Positions 45,672-53,390 of a DNA stretch of 64,000 bases are shown in pieces. A model generated the notes under the pieces. The model ran no database searches, had not been told where the DNA came from, and worked only from the letters and a program-made list of their open reading frames with translations. The position numbers were made by a program, and so were the translations under genes. How positions within the stretch are numbered: the first letter of the stretch is position 1; every line of letters begins with the position of its first letter. The stretch lies in assembly GCF_014842075.1 (NCBI RefSeq), contig NZ_JACYVA010000001.1:248001-312000 (forward strand), written 5' to 3'. The stretch is from Sphingomonas sp. CFBP 13720 (GTDB lineage Bacteria > Pseudomonadota > Alphaproteobacteria > Sphingomonadales > Sphingomonadaceae).

Positions 45672-46597
45672 GCCTTTCCTGGCACGAACGCCTGCTCGGC
45701 GGCCTCAAGAAAACGTCTGACCGGCTGACCGGCAACCTTGTCGGCCTGTCCGCCGCGCGGCTGGACGACGACACCCTCGACGGAATCGAGGAGGCGCTGA
45801 TCGCGTCGGACCTTGGCCCCGCGACCGCTGCGCGCGTCCGCACCCGGCTGGCCGACGGTCAGTATGAGCGCAACATGGAAGAACTCGGCGTCCGGTTGGT
45901 CGTCGCTGAAGAGATCGAAAAAGTGTTGGAACCGGTCGCGAGGCCCTTGGAAATCGAGGCTTTTCCGCGTCCGCAGGTAATTTTGGTCATCGGTGTCAAT
46001 GGATCGGGCAAGACAACGACGATCGCCAAGCTGGCCAAGACGCTGGTCGATCAGGATTACGGCGTGATGCTGGCGGCGGGCGACACGTTCCGCGCGGCTG
46101 CGATCGGCCAGTTGCGGACATGGGCCGAGCGGATCGGCGTGCCGATCGTCAGCGGGGCCGAAGGCGGCGATGCGGCGGGCATCGTGTTCGAAGCAGTGCG
46201 CCAGGCGACCGAAACCGGTATCGACGTGCTGATCGTCGACACCGCCGGCCGATTGCAGAACAAGCGCGAACTGATGGACGAACTGGCCAAGATCCGCCGT
46301 GTGCTCGGACGGCTGAACCCCGCATCGCCGCACGACGTCGTGCTGGTGCTGGATGCCACCACCGGTCAGAACGCGCTGAACCAGATCGAGGTGTTCAAGG
46401 AAACGGCGGGCGTCACCGGGCTGGTCATGACCAAGCTGGACGGGACCGCACGCGGCGGCGTGCTGGTGGCAGCGGCGGAGAAGTTCGGGTTGCCGATCCA
46501 CGCGATCGGGGTGGGCGAAACCGCCGACGACCTTCGCGGGTTCGATGCGCATGAAGTATCCCGCATCATCGCGGGTGTGGAGCGCGTACGTAAATGA
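45668..46597 (+). CDS. ftsY: Signal recognition particle receptor FtsY
   Basis: 309 aa NG-type GTPase: VIGVNGSGKTTTIAKLAK, AAGDTFRAAAIGQL, DTAGRLQNKRELMDEL and TKLDGTARGGVLVAA. The acidic A domain of the E. coli protein is absent, as in many alphaproteobacteria. It docks ribosome-nascent chain-Ffh complexes on the membrane translocon. It is coupled to mtaB upstream and ispZ downstream, both by ATGA overlaps. Confidence 0.97.
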   Translation: MSLSWHERLLGGLKKTSDRLTGNLVGLSAARLDDDTLDGIEEALIASDLGPATAARVRTRLADGQYERNMEELGVRLVVAEEIEKVLEPVARPLEIEAFPRPQVILVIGVNGSGKTTTIAKLAKTLVDQDYGVMLAAGDTFRAAAIGQLRTWAERIGVPIVSGAEGGDAAGIVFEAVRQATETGIDVLIVDTAGRLQNKRELMDELAKIRRVLGRLNPASPHDVVLVLDATTGQNALNQIEVFKETAGVTGLVMTKLDGTARGGVLVAAAEKFGLPIHAIGVGETADDLRGFDAHEVSRIIAGVERVRK

Positions 46598-47232
46598 CGA
46601 CCGAAGCCAAACCGCGCACGTCGCCGCTGTTCCGACTGGCGCTGGATTACGGGCCGTTGGGCGTGTTCTTCGTCGCGAACCTGCTGGCGTCGCGCCTGTC
46701 GCTGCCCGACATGGTCGACTCGCTCGCCAGCGTGCTGATCGCCACGACGGCATTCATGATCGCCAGCCTGATCTCGATCGTGGTGTCGAAATGGAAGACC
46801 GGGCACATCTCACCCATGCTGTGGGTTTCCGCCGGGCTTGTGCTCGTGTTCGGGGCGCTGACACTATATTTTCGCGACGACACGTTCCTGAAGATGAAGC
46901 CGACGATCGTGTACGCGATGTTCGCGTCGATCCTGACGTTCGGCGTACTGACCGGTCGTCCCTTGCTCCAGCAGTTACTGGAAACCACCTATCCGGGACT
47001 AAGTGCGGAAGGGTGGCGCAAGCTAACGGTCAACTGGGCCATCTTCTTTGCGTTCATGGCGGTGCTGAACGAAGTAGTTTGGCGTCATTCGACGTGGAAT
47101 TTCTGGGTCGGGTTCAAGCTGTGGGGCGCGGTGCCGCTCACGCTGCTGTTCGCGATGGCGAACATCCCGATGCTGTTGCGGCATGGGTTGCAAATGGACC
47201 GCGAAGCTCCGCCACTGCCGCCGGCGGACTGA
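46594..47232 (+). CDS. ispZ: Inner-membrane septation protein IspZ/YciB
   Basis: 212 aa with about five or six membrane helices. The family motifs FRLALDYGPLGVFFVAN, YFRDDTFLKMKPTIVY, and WRKLTVNWAIFFAFMAVLNE, WNFWVGFKLW are all present. In enterobacteria it interacts with division and elongation proteins. It is the third gene of the mtaB-ftsY unit, start overlapping the ftsY stop. A hairpin follows directly after its stop. Confidence 0.93.
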   Translation: MTTEAKPRTSPLFRLALDYGPLGVFFVANLLASRLSLPDMVDSLASVLIATTAFMIASLISIVVSKWKTGHISPMLWVSAGLVLVFGALTLYFRDDTFLKMKPTIVYAMFASILTFGVLTGRPLLQQLLETTYPGLSAEGWRKLTVNWAIFFAFMAVLNEVVWRHSTWNFWVGFKLWGAVPLTLLFAMANIPMLLRHGLQMDREAPPLPPAD

Positions 47233-47239
47233 AAATCAT

Positions 47240-47265
47240 GGGGGACCGCCCGAAGGCGATCCCCC
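47240..47265. terminator. Hairpin between the convergent ispZ and sodB genes
   Basis: GGGGGA-c-CGCC-cgaa-GGCG-a-TCCCCC forms a 10-bp stem with one symmetric mismatch and a 4-base loop. It lies 8 bp after ispZ and 7 bp after the sodB stop on the other strand, so it can serve both. No T-run is present on either side. Confidence 0.55.
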
Positions 47266-47271
47266 GCGCGA

Positions 47272-47883
47272 TCAGGCGACCGCCGCGTCGTAACGCTGGC
47301 CGACCTTGTCCCAGTCGACCACGTCCCACCATGCCTTGAGATAGGCCGGGCGGGCGTTGCGATAGGTGATATAATAGGCGTGTTCCCACACGTCGTTGCC
47401 GAGGATCGGCGTGCCCTTGACCGCCGCGACGTCCATCAGGGGATTGTCCTGATTGGGGGTCGAGGTGATTGCCAACTTGCCGTCGGCACCGACGATGAGC
47501 CACGCCCAGCCCGAACCGAACTGGTTGGCGCCGGCGGTGTTGAACTGCTCCTTCAGCGCGTCTAGCGACCCGAACTGAGCGTCGATCGCGTCCTTGAGCG
47601 CACCCGACGGCTGCGATCCGCCACCCTTCATCGTTTCCCAGAAGAAGGTGTGGTTCCAATAGCCGCCGCCATTGTTGCGCAGCTTGGCCGGGGCGCCGTT
47701 CATCTGGCCCAGCAGATCCTCGATCGACTTGCCTGCAAGGCTGGCATCTTCCGATACCGCCTCGTTCAGCTTGTCGGTATAGGCCTGATGATGCTTGTCG
47801 TGATGGAGCGTCATCGTCTCCTTGTCGATCGTCGGCTCCAGCGCGTCATAGGCGTAGGGCAGCGGCGGAAGTTCGAAAGCCAT
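47272..47883 (-). CDS. sodB: Superoxide dismutase (Fe/Mn family)
   Basis: 203 aa. Metal ligands are visible: His in TLHHDKHHQAY, His in YWNHTFFWETM, and Asp and His in DVVDWDK / DVWEHAYYITY-like segments (WWDVVDWD precedes the C-terminus; NDVWEHAYY gives the ligands). GGGYWNHTFFW with a Gly-Gly-Gly and the AGANQFGSGWAWL segment favour the iron type, though metal choice cannot be fixed from sequence. AAAGGAGG lies just before the ATG, implying strong translation. No signal peptide, so cytoplasmic. Confidence 0.93.
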   Translation of the reverse strand: MAFELPPLPYAYDALEPTIDKETMTLHHDKHHQAYTDKLNEAVSEDASLAGKSIEDLLGQMNGAPAKLRNNGGGYWNHTFFWETMKGGGSQPSGALKDAIDAQFGSLDALKEQFNTAGANQFGSGWAWLIVGADGKLAITSTPNQDNPLMDVAAVKGTPILGNDVWEHAYYITYRNARPAYLKAWWDVVDWDKVGQRYDAAVA

Positions 47884-47964
47884 GGCAATCCTCCTTTGGC
47901 GGTTCGTGTGACCGAACGCCGCACGGGTCGCTTGGCTCCGGTCGTTACGCCGTCGCTCCTTAGG

Positions 47965-48990
47965 TCAACCGCCCTGCCCGAGCAATCCATGCCGCTTAAG
48001 CGCATGGCGAAGCTGGTCGTAGGTCAGGCCCAGCGCGTCCGCGCAGGTTCGCTGGTTGTACCGGGCATCGGCCATCGCCCGCGTCAGCAACTGACGCTCG
48101 AACCGGTTGACCCGCGTCTTGAAATCGTCGCCATTGTCGTCGGTTAGGCTCGGTTCCTCAGCTTTTCCAGCAACGTCCGTCGTCGTCGAAGCGGCCGCCT
48201 TTACAGGGCTTTGCGGGCGATAGGGGGATGCGAACGGGTCTATTTCGACATGATCGATCGCGCCGGGCCGTTCCCATCGATAGACCGATCGCTCCACCGC
48301 GTTGCGTAGTTCGCGGACATTGCCGGGCCACCGATATTCCATCAGCATGTCGACCGCATTCGGTCCGAACCCCGGCCATTCGTCCCGCCCGATCTCTGCC
48401 GACATGCGTCGTCCGAAAAAGTCGGCAAGGACGAGAATGTCGCCCGGCCGCGCGCGCAGCGGGGGCAGCGTCACCACCTCGAACGACAGGCGATCGAGCA
48501 GATCGGCGCGGAACGTGCCGCGCTCGACCCGGTCGGGCAGATGTTCGTTGGTCGCCGCCACGATCCGCACATCGACGCGGATCGCTCGCGACGACCCGAT
48601 CCGCGTGATCTCGCCATACTCGACGGCACGCAGCAACCGGTCCTGCGCCGCCATCGACAACGTGCCGAGTTCGTCCATGAACAGCGTGCCCCCGTCGGCT
48701 TCCTCGAACCGGCCGGCGCGGCCCTTCGACGCGCCGGTGAACGATCCCGCCTCGTGGCCGAACAACTCGGCCTCGATCAGCGTTTCGGGCAGCGCGGCGC
48801 AGTTCATCACGACCAGCGGCTGATCCCAGCGCCCCGACAGGCGATGCAGGCGTTCGGCGACCAGTTCCTTGCCCGTGCCCCGTTCGCCGATGACCAGCAC
48901 GGGTCGATCGAGCGCGGCCGCCCGGCTGGCGCGTTCGAGCGCGTCGAGAAAGGGGCCGGACTGGCCGATGACCTGCGTGGTGCGTTCCAT
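47965..48990 (-). CDS. pspF: Phage-shock-protein operon activator PspF
   Basis: 341 aa sigma-54 activator without a regulatory N-terminal domain, as in E. coli PspF. The AAA+ domain has [15 protein letters not shown] (Walker A), GSFTGA in place of the usual GAFTGA loop, [12 protein letters not shown] (Walker B) and the arginine region [15 protein letters not shown] Fis-type helix-turn-helix ends it ([18 protein letters not shown]). PspA normally holds it inactive. ATG 48990 begins at the AAA+ domain; the open frame to 49071 covers intergenic DNA. It faces away from the sigma-54 promoter of the psp operon. Confidence 0.93.
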   Translation of the reverse strand: MERTTQVIGQSGPFLDALERASRAAALDRPVLVIGERGTGKELVAERLHRLSGRWDQPLVVMNCAALPETLIEAELFGHEAGSFTGASKGRAGRFEEADGGTLFMDELGTLSMAAQDRLLRAVEYGEITRIGSSRAIRVDVRIVAATNEHLPDRVERGTFRADLLDRLSFEVVTLPPLRARPGDILVLADFFGRRMSAEIGRDEWPGFGPNAVDMLMEYRWPGNVRELRNAVERSVYRWERPGAIDHVEIDPFASPYRPQSPVKAAASTTTDVAGKAEEPSLTDDNGDDFKTRVNRFERQLLTRAMADARYNQRTCADALGLTYDQLRHALKRHGLLGQGG

Positions 48991-49089
48991 GGGCGGCAAC
49001 GTGGCGTAATTTCCCAATAGTTCGCAAGCAGTCTTTTCCGGCTTCGCCCAAACGCAACGGAAATGACGCAAAACCGTCGTTTTCTAAAC

Positions 49090-49105
49090 TGGCACGCCCC
49101 CTGCA
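49090..49105 (+). promoter_or_regulatory. Sigma-54 promoter of the psp operon
   Basis: TGGCACGCCCCCTGCA matches the -24/-12 consensus TGGCAC-N5-TTGCA with GG at 49091-49092 and GC at 49103-49104, exactly 10 bases apart. It lies between pspF and the psp genes and reads toward them; 56 bp separate it from the first ORF. Confidence 0.88.
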
Positions 49106-49160
49106 ATGTAGTTTGCAAGCCCGACACAGGGCGCAACATTCCAGGTTCAGGGAAACCGAC

Positions 49161-49301
49161 ATGACCACGTACAAGAGCACCACCCTCCCCCAGGCGATCG
49201 TCGGCATGATCGGCGCGTTGACGGCGAGCCTGTGCGTTCTGGCGATGACGACCGCATCCGGTCCGATCGCCTTCACCGTTGCCGCAGCGCCTATTGCGTA
49301 A
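49161..49301 (+). CDS. 46-aa membrane peptide, first gene after the psp sigma-54 promoter
   Basis: MTTYKSTTLPQAIVG then a hydrophobic stretch (MIGALTASLCVLAMTTASG) and an Ala-rich end (AFTVAAAPIA). AGGGAAA lies about 6 bases before the ATG. Its place as first gene of the psp transcript indicates induction under envelope stress. It could insert in the inner membrane or act as an exported peptide; cleavage near TASG is possible. I know no named family. A hairpin separates it from pspA. Confidence 0.6.
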   Translation: MTTYKSTTLPQAIVGMIGALTASLCVLAMTTASGPIAFTVAAAPIA

Positions 49302-49308
49302 TGCGGCA

Positions 49309-49342
49309 GGCCGGAACGGTTCTACCCCGTTCCGTTCCGGCC
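49309..49342 (+). other. Intra-operon stem-loop before pspA
   Basis: GGCCGGAACGG (49309-49319) pairs perfectly with CCGTTCCGGCC (49332-49342), an 11-bp stem with a 12-base loop. It is followed by ACCCGGCTTTTCC and then the AAGGAG of pspA. It may be a partial terminator or an RNA processing/stability element between the 46-aa ORF and pspA. Confidence 0.6.
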
Positions 49343-49367
49343 ACCCGGCTTTTCCAAGGAGTAACCA

Positions 49368-50033
49368 ATGGGTATCTTTTCCCGCACCCGTGACATCATC
49401 GCCGCGAACGTCACCGACCTGCTCGACAAGGCCGAAGACCCCGCGAAGATGATCCGCATGATCATCCTCGAAATGGAGGAAACGCTGGTCGAGGTCCGCG
49501 CCTCCGCCGCGCGCACCATCGCCGATCAGAAGGAGATGCGCCGCCATATCGCCAAGCTGGACAAGCTTCAGGAAAGCTGGACCGAAAAGGCGGAGCTGGC
49601 GCTGAGCAAGGACCGCGAGGATCTGGCGAAGGCAGCACTGGTCGAACGGCAGAAGGCGGTCGACATGGCCGAACAGCTGAACAGCGAGATCATCGTGCTG
49701 GACGATGCGCTGCGCGCGTCGGAAGGCGACATCGCCAAGCTGCAGACCAAGCTGCGCGAGGCGCGGACTCGGCAGAACGCCATCCAGACCCGGATGGAGA
49801 GCGCCAACAACCGCACCAAGCTGCGCGAGATGTATGCCGGTTCGAAGACCGCCGATGCGTTCAGCCGCTTCGATGTGCTGGAACGCCGCGCCGACATGGC
49901 CGAGGGCCGCGCCGACGCTGCCGGACTGGGCATCCCCAAGACGCTGGAAGACGAGATCGCCGAACTGCGGTCCTCGGACAAGATCGACGCCGAACTGGCT
50001 GCGCTGAAGGCGCGGATGAGCCGGGAGGGTTGA
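49368..50033 (+). CDS. pspA: Phage shock protein A (ESCRT-III-like)
   Basis: 221 aa, almost wholly coiled coil. Landmarks are GIFSRTRDIIAANVTDLLDKAEDP, KMIRMIILEMEETLVEVR, and the C-terminal DEIAELRSSDKIDAELAALKARM. PspA represses PspF in rest and polymerises on damaged inner membrane under stress. AAGGAG lies before the ATG. One base separates its stop from the pspB start, so the genes are tightly packed. Confidence 0.96.
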   Translation: MGIFSRTRDIIAANVTDLLDKAEDPAKMIRMIILEMEETLVEVRASAARTIADQKEMRRHIAKLDKLQESWTEKAELALSKDREDLAKAALVERQKAVDMAEQLNSEIIVLDDALRASEGDIAKLQTKLREARTRQNAIQTRMESANNRTKLREMYAGSKTADAFSRFDVLERRADMAEGRADAAGLGIPKTLEDEIAELRSSDKIDAELAALKARMSREG

Positions 50034-50034
50034 G

Positions 50035-50328
50035 ATGGAGGACTTCTTCGGCATCGCCGTCCCGCTCGGCGTGCTGTTCATCGGGCTGCCGTGGCTGATC
50101 CTCCACTATATCACCAAGTGGAAACAGTCGCCGTCGTTGACCAACGAGGACGAACGGCTGCTCGACGACATGCACCTTACCGCCCGGCGGCTAGAGGAAC
50201 GGTTGCAGACGATCGAACGGATCATCGCTGCCGACAACCCCGATTTCCGCCCCTCGCTGCCCCGGCGCGACGAGGACGATTTCCGCCGCAGCGATCTGCG
50301 CGACAACGATTATTCACGGAGGAACTGA
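50035..50328 (+). CDS. pspB: Phage shock protein B
   Basis: 97 aa. An N-terminal membrane helix (FFGIAVPLGVLFIGLPWLIL), then KWKQSP, then an amphipathic helix with LEERLQTIERIIAADNPDF that matches the PspB hallmark. An Arg/Asp-rich tail follows. With PspC it senses membrane stress and releases PspF from PspA. Its stop overlaps the pspC start (TGATG). Confidence 0.9.
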   Translation: MEDFFGIAVPLGVLFIGLPWLILHYITKWKQSPSLTNEDERLLDDMHLTARRLEERLQTIERIIAADNPDFRPSLPRRDEDDFRRSDLRDNDYSRRN

Positions 50329-50708
50329 TGTCCGGCGCACGCACCAAATTCTATGTCGACAAGGCGAATGGCAAGATGTCGGGCGTGTGCGCCGGCATCG
50401 CCGACTATACCGGTGTCGAGGTCATGTGGATCCGCATCGGCACGGTGTTGCTGACGCTGGCCGGCGGGTTTCCATGGACCGTGATCGCGTATTTCATGAT
50501 CGCGTGGATGGCACAGAAGAAGCCGGCCGGCCTGTACGAAAGCCGCGAGGACGAGAAGTTCTGGCAAGGCGTGCGGTCGAACCCGACCCGCACCGCATCC
50601 GAAATGCGCTCGACCTTCCGCGACATCGACAAGCGGCTCGCCGATATCGAGATGTATTACACCAGCCGCAACACCCGTCTGGCGGACGAGATCGACAGCC
50701 TGCGCTGA
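50328..50708 (+). CDS. pspC: Phage shock protein C
   Basis: 126 aa. The PspC domain reads KFYVDKANGKMSGVCAGIAD, VEVMWIRIGTVLLTLAGG and a second hydrophobic segment PWTVIAYFMIAWMAQ, giving a polytopic or re-entrant topology. A long cytoplasmic tail ends in FRDIDKRLADIEMYYTSRN and LADEIDSLR, a helix also found at the ends of the next two proteins. Start ATG 50328 overlaps the pspB stop. Confidence 0.92.
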   Translation: MSGARTKFYVDKANGKMSGVCAGIADYTGVEVMWIRIGTVLLTLAGGFPWTVIAYFMIAWMAQKKPAGLYESREDEKFWQGVRSNPTRTASEMRSTFRDIDKRLADIEMYYTSRNTRLADEIDSLR

Positions 50709-50746
50709 TCGATCCCCGCCGGGGGGTAGAACGAAGGAGAGAAACG

Positions 50747-51037
50747 ATGGGATGGGGTGGACCTGGGTTCGTATTGACCCTGATAGCGATCAGCACGATC
50801 GGATGGATCGTCACGACCGCGATCCGCGCGAAGCACGGCTATCCGCTGGAAGGCGAATGGGGCGGCACCACCGAACGCGACAATTCCGATGCCGCGCGGC
50901 AGGCCCGGCTGATGGCCGAAGAGAACGCGCAATTGCAGGGCAAGGTGCTGCGGCTGGAAGAACGGATCGCGGTTCTCGAACGGATCGCCACCGACCCGGC
51001 TACCCGCGTCGCCCGCGAGATCGACGCGTTGCGTTAA
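50747..51037 (+). CDS. PspB-like small membrane protein 1 of the psp operon
   Basis: 96 aa. N-terminal membrane segment (GFVLTLIAISTIGWIVTTAI), a polar loop, then a coiled-coil end LRLEERIAVLERIATDP followed by REIDALR. The LE-R-x-x-LERI segment resembles PspB and the EI-x-x-LR end resembles PspC. AAGGAGAGAAACG precedes the ATG. It is 38 bp after pspC on the same strand, so likely in the stress operon. Not assigned to a named family by me. Confidence 0.75.
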   Translation: MGWGGPGFVLTLIAISTIGWIVTTAIRAKHGYPLEGEWGGTTERDNSDAARQARLMAEENAQLQGKVLRLEERIAVLERIATDPATRVAREIDALR

Positions 51038-51109
51038 ACCAGACGCCGACGCAATTTCAGCTACTTGCACGAACAACTGCGCATCCCGCGCGAACTGAAA
51101 GGAACGACG

Positions 51110-51373
51110 ATGAGTCCGTTGTGGATCCCTTTGCTGGGCCTATCGATCCCGGTAATCGCGCTGTTGGGCAATCTGCTATTCAAGCCGTGGCTGGAACATC
51201 GCGAACGCCGTCTGACGATCGAGGCGAACGCGCTGGCCGAAAAAGCCGCCCAGTACGCCGCACAGACCGAACGGCTGGAACAGCGCGTCCGGGTGCTCGA
51301 ACGCATCATCACCGACCGCGGTGTCGACCTGTCGGACGAGATCGGCCGGCTGCGCGACACGCCGCTCAACTGA
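51110..51373 (+). CDS. PspB-like small membrane protein 2 of the psp operon
   Basis: 87 aa. One membrane helix (LWIPLLGLSIPVIALLGNLLF), then KPWLEHRERRLT, then a coiled coil RLEQRVRVLERIITDRG and DEIGRLRDT. It shares the C-terminal pattern with the preceding protein nearly position by position. AAGGA lies about 6 bases before ATG 51110; an upstream start at 51065 is less credible. It follows the previous gene by 72 bp. Confidence 0.75.
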   Translation: MSPLWIPLLGLSIPVIALLGNLLFKPWLEHRERRLTIEANALAEKAAQYAAQTERLEQRVRVLERIITDRGVDLSDEIGRLRDTPLN

Positions 51374-51397
51374 ACCGCCCGACAGGAGGGTATTCCG

Positions 51398-51634
51398 ATG
51401 AATCTCACCTTCATCCTCGCGATCGCCCTGACGACGCTGGCCGCCGTCGCGATCGTCGCCGCCACGACATTGTCGGGATGGCGCGGCTGGCTGGCGCTGC
51501 GGCAACAGCAGATCGGCTATGGCGCGCTGCCCGACCGCGATCCCGGCCCGACCGCAGGCACCCGGATCGAGATCGCCGACCTGAAGGAACGCATCCGCAA
51601 GCTGGAAGCGATCGCGGCAGGCGTGGAACTGTAG
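51398..51634 (+). CDS. Small membrane/coiled-coil protein 3 of the psp operon
   Basis: 78 aa. One membrane helix (FILAIALTTLAAVAIVAATTL), a short loop, and an end helix EIADLKERIRKLEAIAAG that is a shorter version of the coiled-coil seen in its two upstream neighbours. AGGAGGG precedes the ATG. It is the last gene before sufE, 24 bp after the preceding small gene. Role inferred only from position and shape. Confidence 0.7.
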   Translation: MNLTFILAIALTTLAAVAIVAATTLSGWRGWLALRQQQIGYGALPDRDPGPTAGTRIEIADLKERIRKLEAIAAGVEL

Positions 51635-51670
51635 CCTTTCCCTGCCCCGCGCCGTCGCTATATCGACGCG

Positions 51671-52072
51671 ATGCAGACCATCGACGACATCCACGAAGAA
51701 TATGACTTCCTCGACGGCGACGACCGGTATCGGTTGCTGATCGATCTGGGCAGGCAGCTGGAACCGATGCCCGACGCGCTGAAGACCGATGCGACCCTGG
51801 TGCGCGGTTGTTCCGCTTCGGTGTGGGTCTATCCCCGACAGGCCGATGGCACGCTGCACTTCCTTGCCGACAGCAACGCCGCGATCACCAAAGGCATCAT
51901 CGCGCTGGTTTTGGCGACAGTACAGGACCGCCCGGCAAGCGAGATCGCGAATACCGACATCGGCGCGGCGCTGGCCCCGTTCGATTTGGGGAAGCAGCTA
52001 AGCTCCAACCGGACGCAGGGCATTCCCAACATGATCGCGCTGATCCAGGAAACCGCCGGGCGGATGGGGTAA
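51671..52072 (+). CDS. sufE: SufE-type cysteine desulfuration protein
   Basis: 133 aa. The sulfur-accepting Cys47 is in LVRGCSASVWV; the family segments YDFLDGDDRYRLLIDLG and GKQLSSNRTQGIPNM are present. SufE takes persulfide sulfur from SufS for iron-sulfur cluster assembly. No other suf gene is in the window, so it is detached from the operon. It follows the psp genes by 36 bp and may or may not share their transcript. Confidence 0.93.
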   Translation: MQTIDDIHEEYDFLDGDDRYRLLIDLGRQLEPMPDALKTDATLVRGCSASVWVYPRQADGTLHFLADSNAAITKGIIALVLATVQDRPASEIANTDIGAALAPFDLGKQLSSNRTQGIPNMIALIQETAGRMG

Positions 52073-52190
52073 GGCGCACAAGCGGGGCCTGCTGCCGTCC
52101 GTGCGGATCGCGGTGCCCAAACTGCCGACGCGCGGTCAGCGATCCTTCGATACGCCATGTCGACAGGCTTAATGGCCGCTCAGTACAGAC

Positions 52191-52590
52191 GGGTCAGGGA
52201 TAGGATGGCTGGCCCTGCACGGCGGCAGGTTCGCTTTGCCCGCTCATCGAGCGCAGCCGAACATCGGGTCCGGCGCTCGCTCCTTGGGCCCATCCCCAAC
52301 CGTGCTGCGACGAAGCGCAGATTGTCCTTGGGACCCGACAGCAGCCATTTCCCCGGCGTCGCAGAAACGTCATTTTGACAGCTCGATGGCGACTCTCGAC
52401 GGACGGGTCGGGATAAGACCGCTCGCCCTGTACGATGGTCGTTTCTCTTGTCTGGCCTATCGAGCGGAACACCCGGTCCGGGCCTAGCCGCCCTAACCGA
52501 TCCCCAGCCGTGCGGCGACGGCATCCAGATCATCGCCGGGATGCACCAGCAGCCAGTGCGCCGGCGTCGCGGAATCGACGACGACCACCG
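52191..52590. repeat. Degenerate tandem duplication of about 210 bp
   Basis: Two related units, about 52191-52378 and 52405-52590, share similar blocks in the same order: a GGGTC-GGGATA start, a CTATCGAGCG / CATCGAGCG block, ATCCCCAGCCGTG / ATCCCCAACCGTG, and AGCAGCCA followed by CCGGCGTCGC. The right unit contains the last codons and the downstream flank of the ferredoxin-like gene; the left unit is its decayed copy. Confidence 0.6.
52285..52378 (-). pseudogene. Remnant of the C-terminus of a ferredoxin-like (DUF1636-type) gene
   Basis: On the minus strand, positions 52365-52288 translate to SATPGKWLLSGPKDNLRF then VAARLGMG. The intact neighbour ends SATPAHWLLVHPGDDLDA then VAARLGIG, with 17 of 26 residues identical. 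No cysteine motif, start or rest of the gene is present, so this is a truncated duplicate left by the tandem duplication described above. Confidence 0.65.
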
Positions 52591-52807
52591 CGCCCTTCGG
52601 ACAGACGTCGAGGCACTTCACCTCGACCACGCCGGCACGCGCCTTCGGTCCGTTCTTCAGTTTCAGATGCCGACGCAACGCCTTGGCGAGCGGCTTGCCA
52701 TCTTCCCCGAACCCGGTGTCCAGCTTGCGCGAACATTTCGCGCAGACCAGCACCGCCTTGTCCCATCGTGCGCGTACGCCGTCGGGTCGCTTCACGCAGG
52801 CTTCCAC
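52493..52807 (-). CDS. (2Fe-2S) ferredoxin-like small protein
   Basis: 104 aa. The thioredoxin-like ferredoxin pattern is visible: LVCAKCSRKLD near the start and VKCLDVCPKGAVVV later, giving four cysteines for a probable 2Fe-2S cluster, and the end VAARLGIG. GTG 52807 has GAGGAA 8 bases upstream; GTG 52795 makes a GTGA overlap with the J-domain gene and is an alternative. Electron-transfer partner unknown. Cotranscribed with the J-domain gene upstream. Confidence 0.78.
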   Translation of the reverse strand: MEACVKRPDGVRARWDKAVLVCAKCSRKLDTGFGEDGKPLAKALRRHLKLKNGPKARAGVVEVKCLDVCPKGAVVVVDSATPAHWLLVHPGDDLDAVAARLGIG

Positions 52808-53328
52808 GTTCGGCGTTCCTCGGCGACGCGCAGCACGTCGTACGCCGCCTGGATCGCGTGGAACCGCTTCGCCGCATCAGCATCGCCGGGACGGACGTCC
52901 GGATGATACACCTTCGCCAGCTTGCGCCACGCGAGGCGGATCGTGTCGAACTCGGCATCGGGATCGCATTCCAGCACTTCGAGCGCTTTCATCTCGTCGC
53001 GCGAACGGCTGCCGTCGCCCGACCCCGCCCATGCGTAGTGCGATGCGTTGGCATAGCCGTTGGCGGTACGCTGTTCGTCGGCCTCGCGCGCCTTGGCGTC
53101 TTCCTCGTTCAACCCTTCGAAGTAATTCCAGCCGCGATTATATTCACCGGCATGCGTTTCGCAGAAATACCAGCGTTCGGGACTGTTGGGCGATTTGGGC
53201 GCGGGCCGGTCCCCCGGAGCCTCGCAACCATGGCGATCGCACAGCCGCACCGGCTGCGCCTCGCGCCCCGCCGTATAGCCCCGCCAGCGAGGAAAGCCCC
53301 AGTCGTTCGATCGCGTGTAACGTGCCAT
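52792..53328 (-). CDS. J-domain protein with N-terminal Cys/His region
   Basis: 178 aa. The J domain is at the C-terminus (about 115-175): ALEVLECDPDAEFDTIRLAW, then the HPD motif in KVYHPDVRPGD and FHAIQAAYDVLR. The N-terminal part has Cys and His residues (RLCDRHGCEAP, YFCETHAGEYN) that may bind zinc. It is a DnaJ-type co-chaperone, lacking the Gly/Phe and zinc domains of DnaJ, so a specialised partner for DnaK is likely. rnpB lies just upstream. Confidence 0.88.
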   Translation of the reverse strand: MARYTRSNDWGFPRWRGYTAGREAQPVRLCDRHGCEAPGDRPAPKSPNSPERWYFCETHAGEYNRGWNYFEGLNEEDAKAREADEQRTANGYANASHYAWAGSGDGSRSRDEMKALEVLECDPDAEFDTIRLAWRKLAKVYHPDVRPGDADAAKRFHAIQAAYDVLRVAEERRTWKPA

Positions 53329-53390
53329 CGATCCGAAATAGGCGAAGCGCGCCCCGAAGCAAGCCGTAGCGCAGTACGCAGGGCGTGAAT

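Noticed and set aside
48991..49089. PspF extended upstream to 49071
   Set aside because: The extra 27 residues fall in the promoter region beside the sigma-54 site and are not part of the AAA+ domain; ATG 48990 fits the family length.
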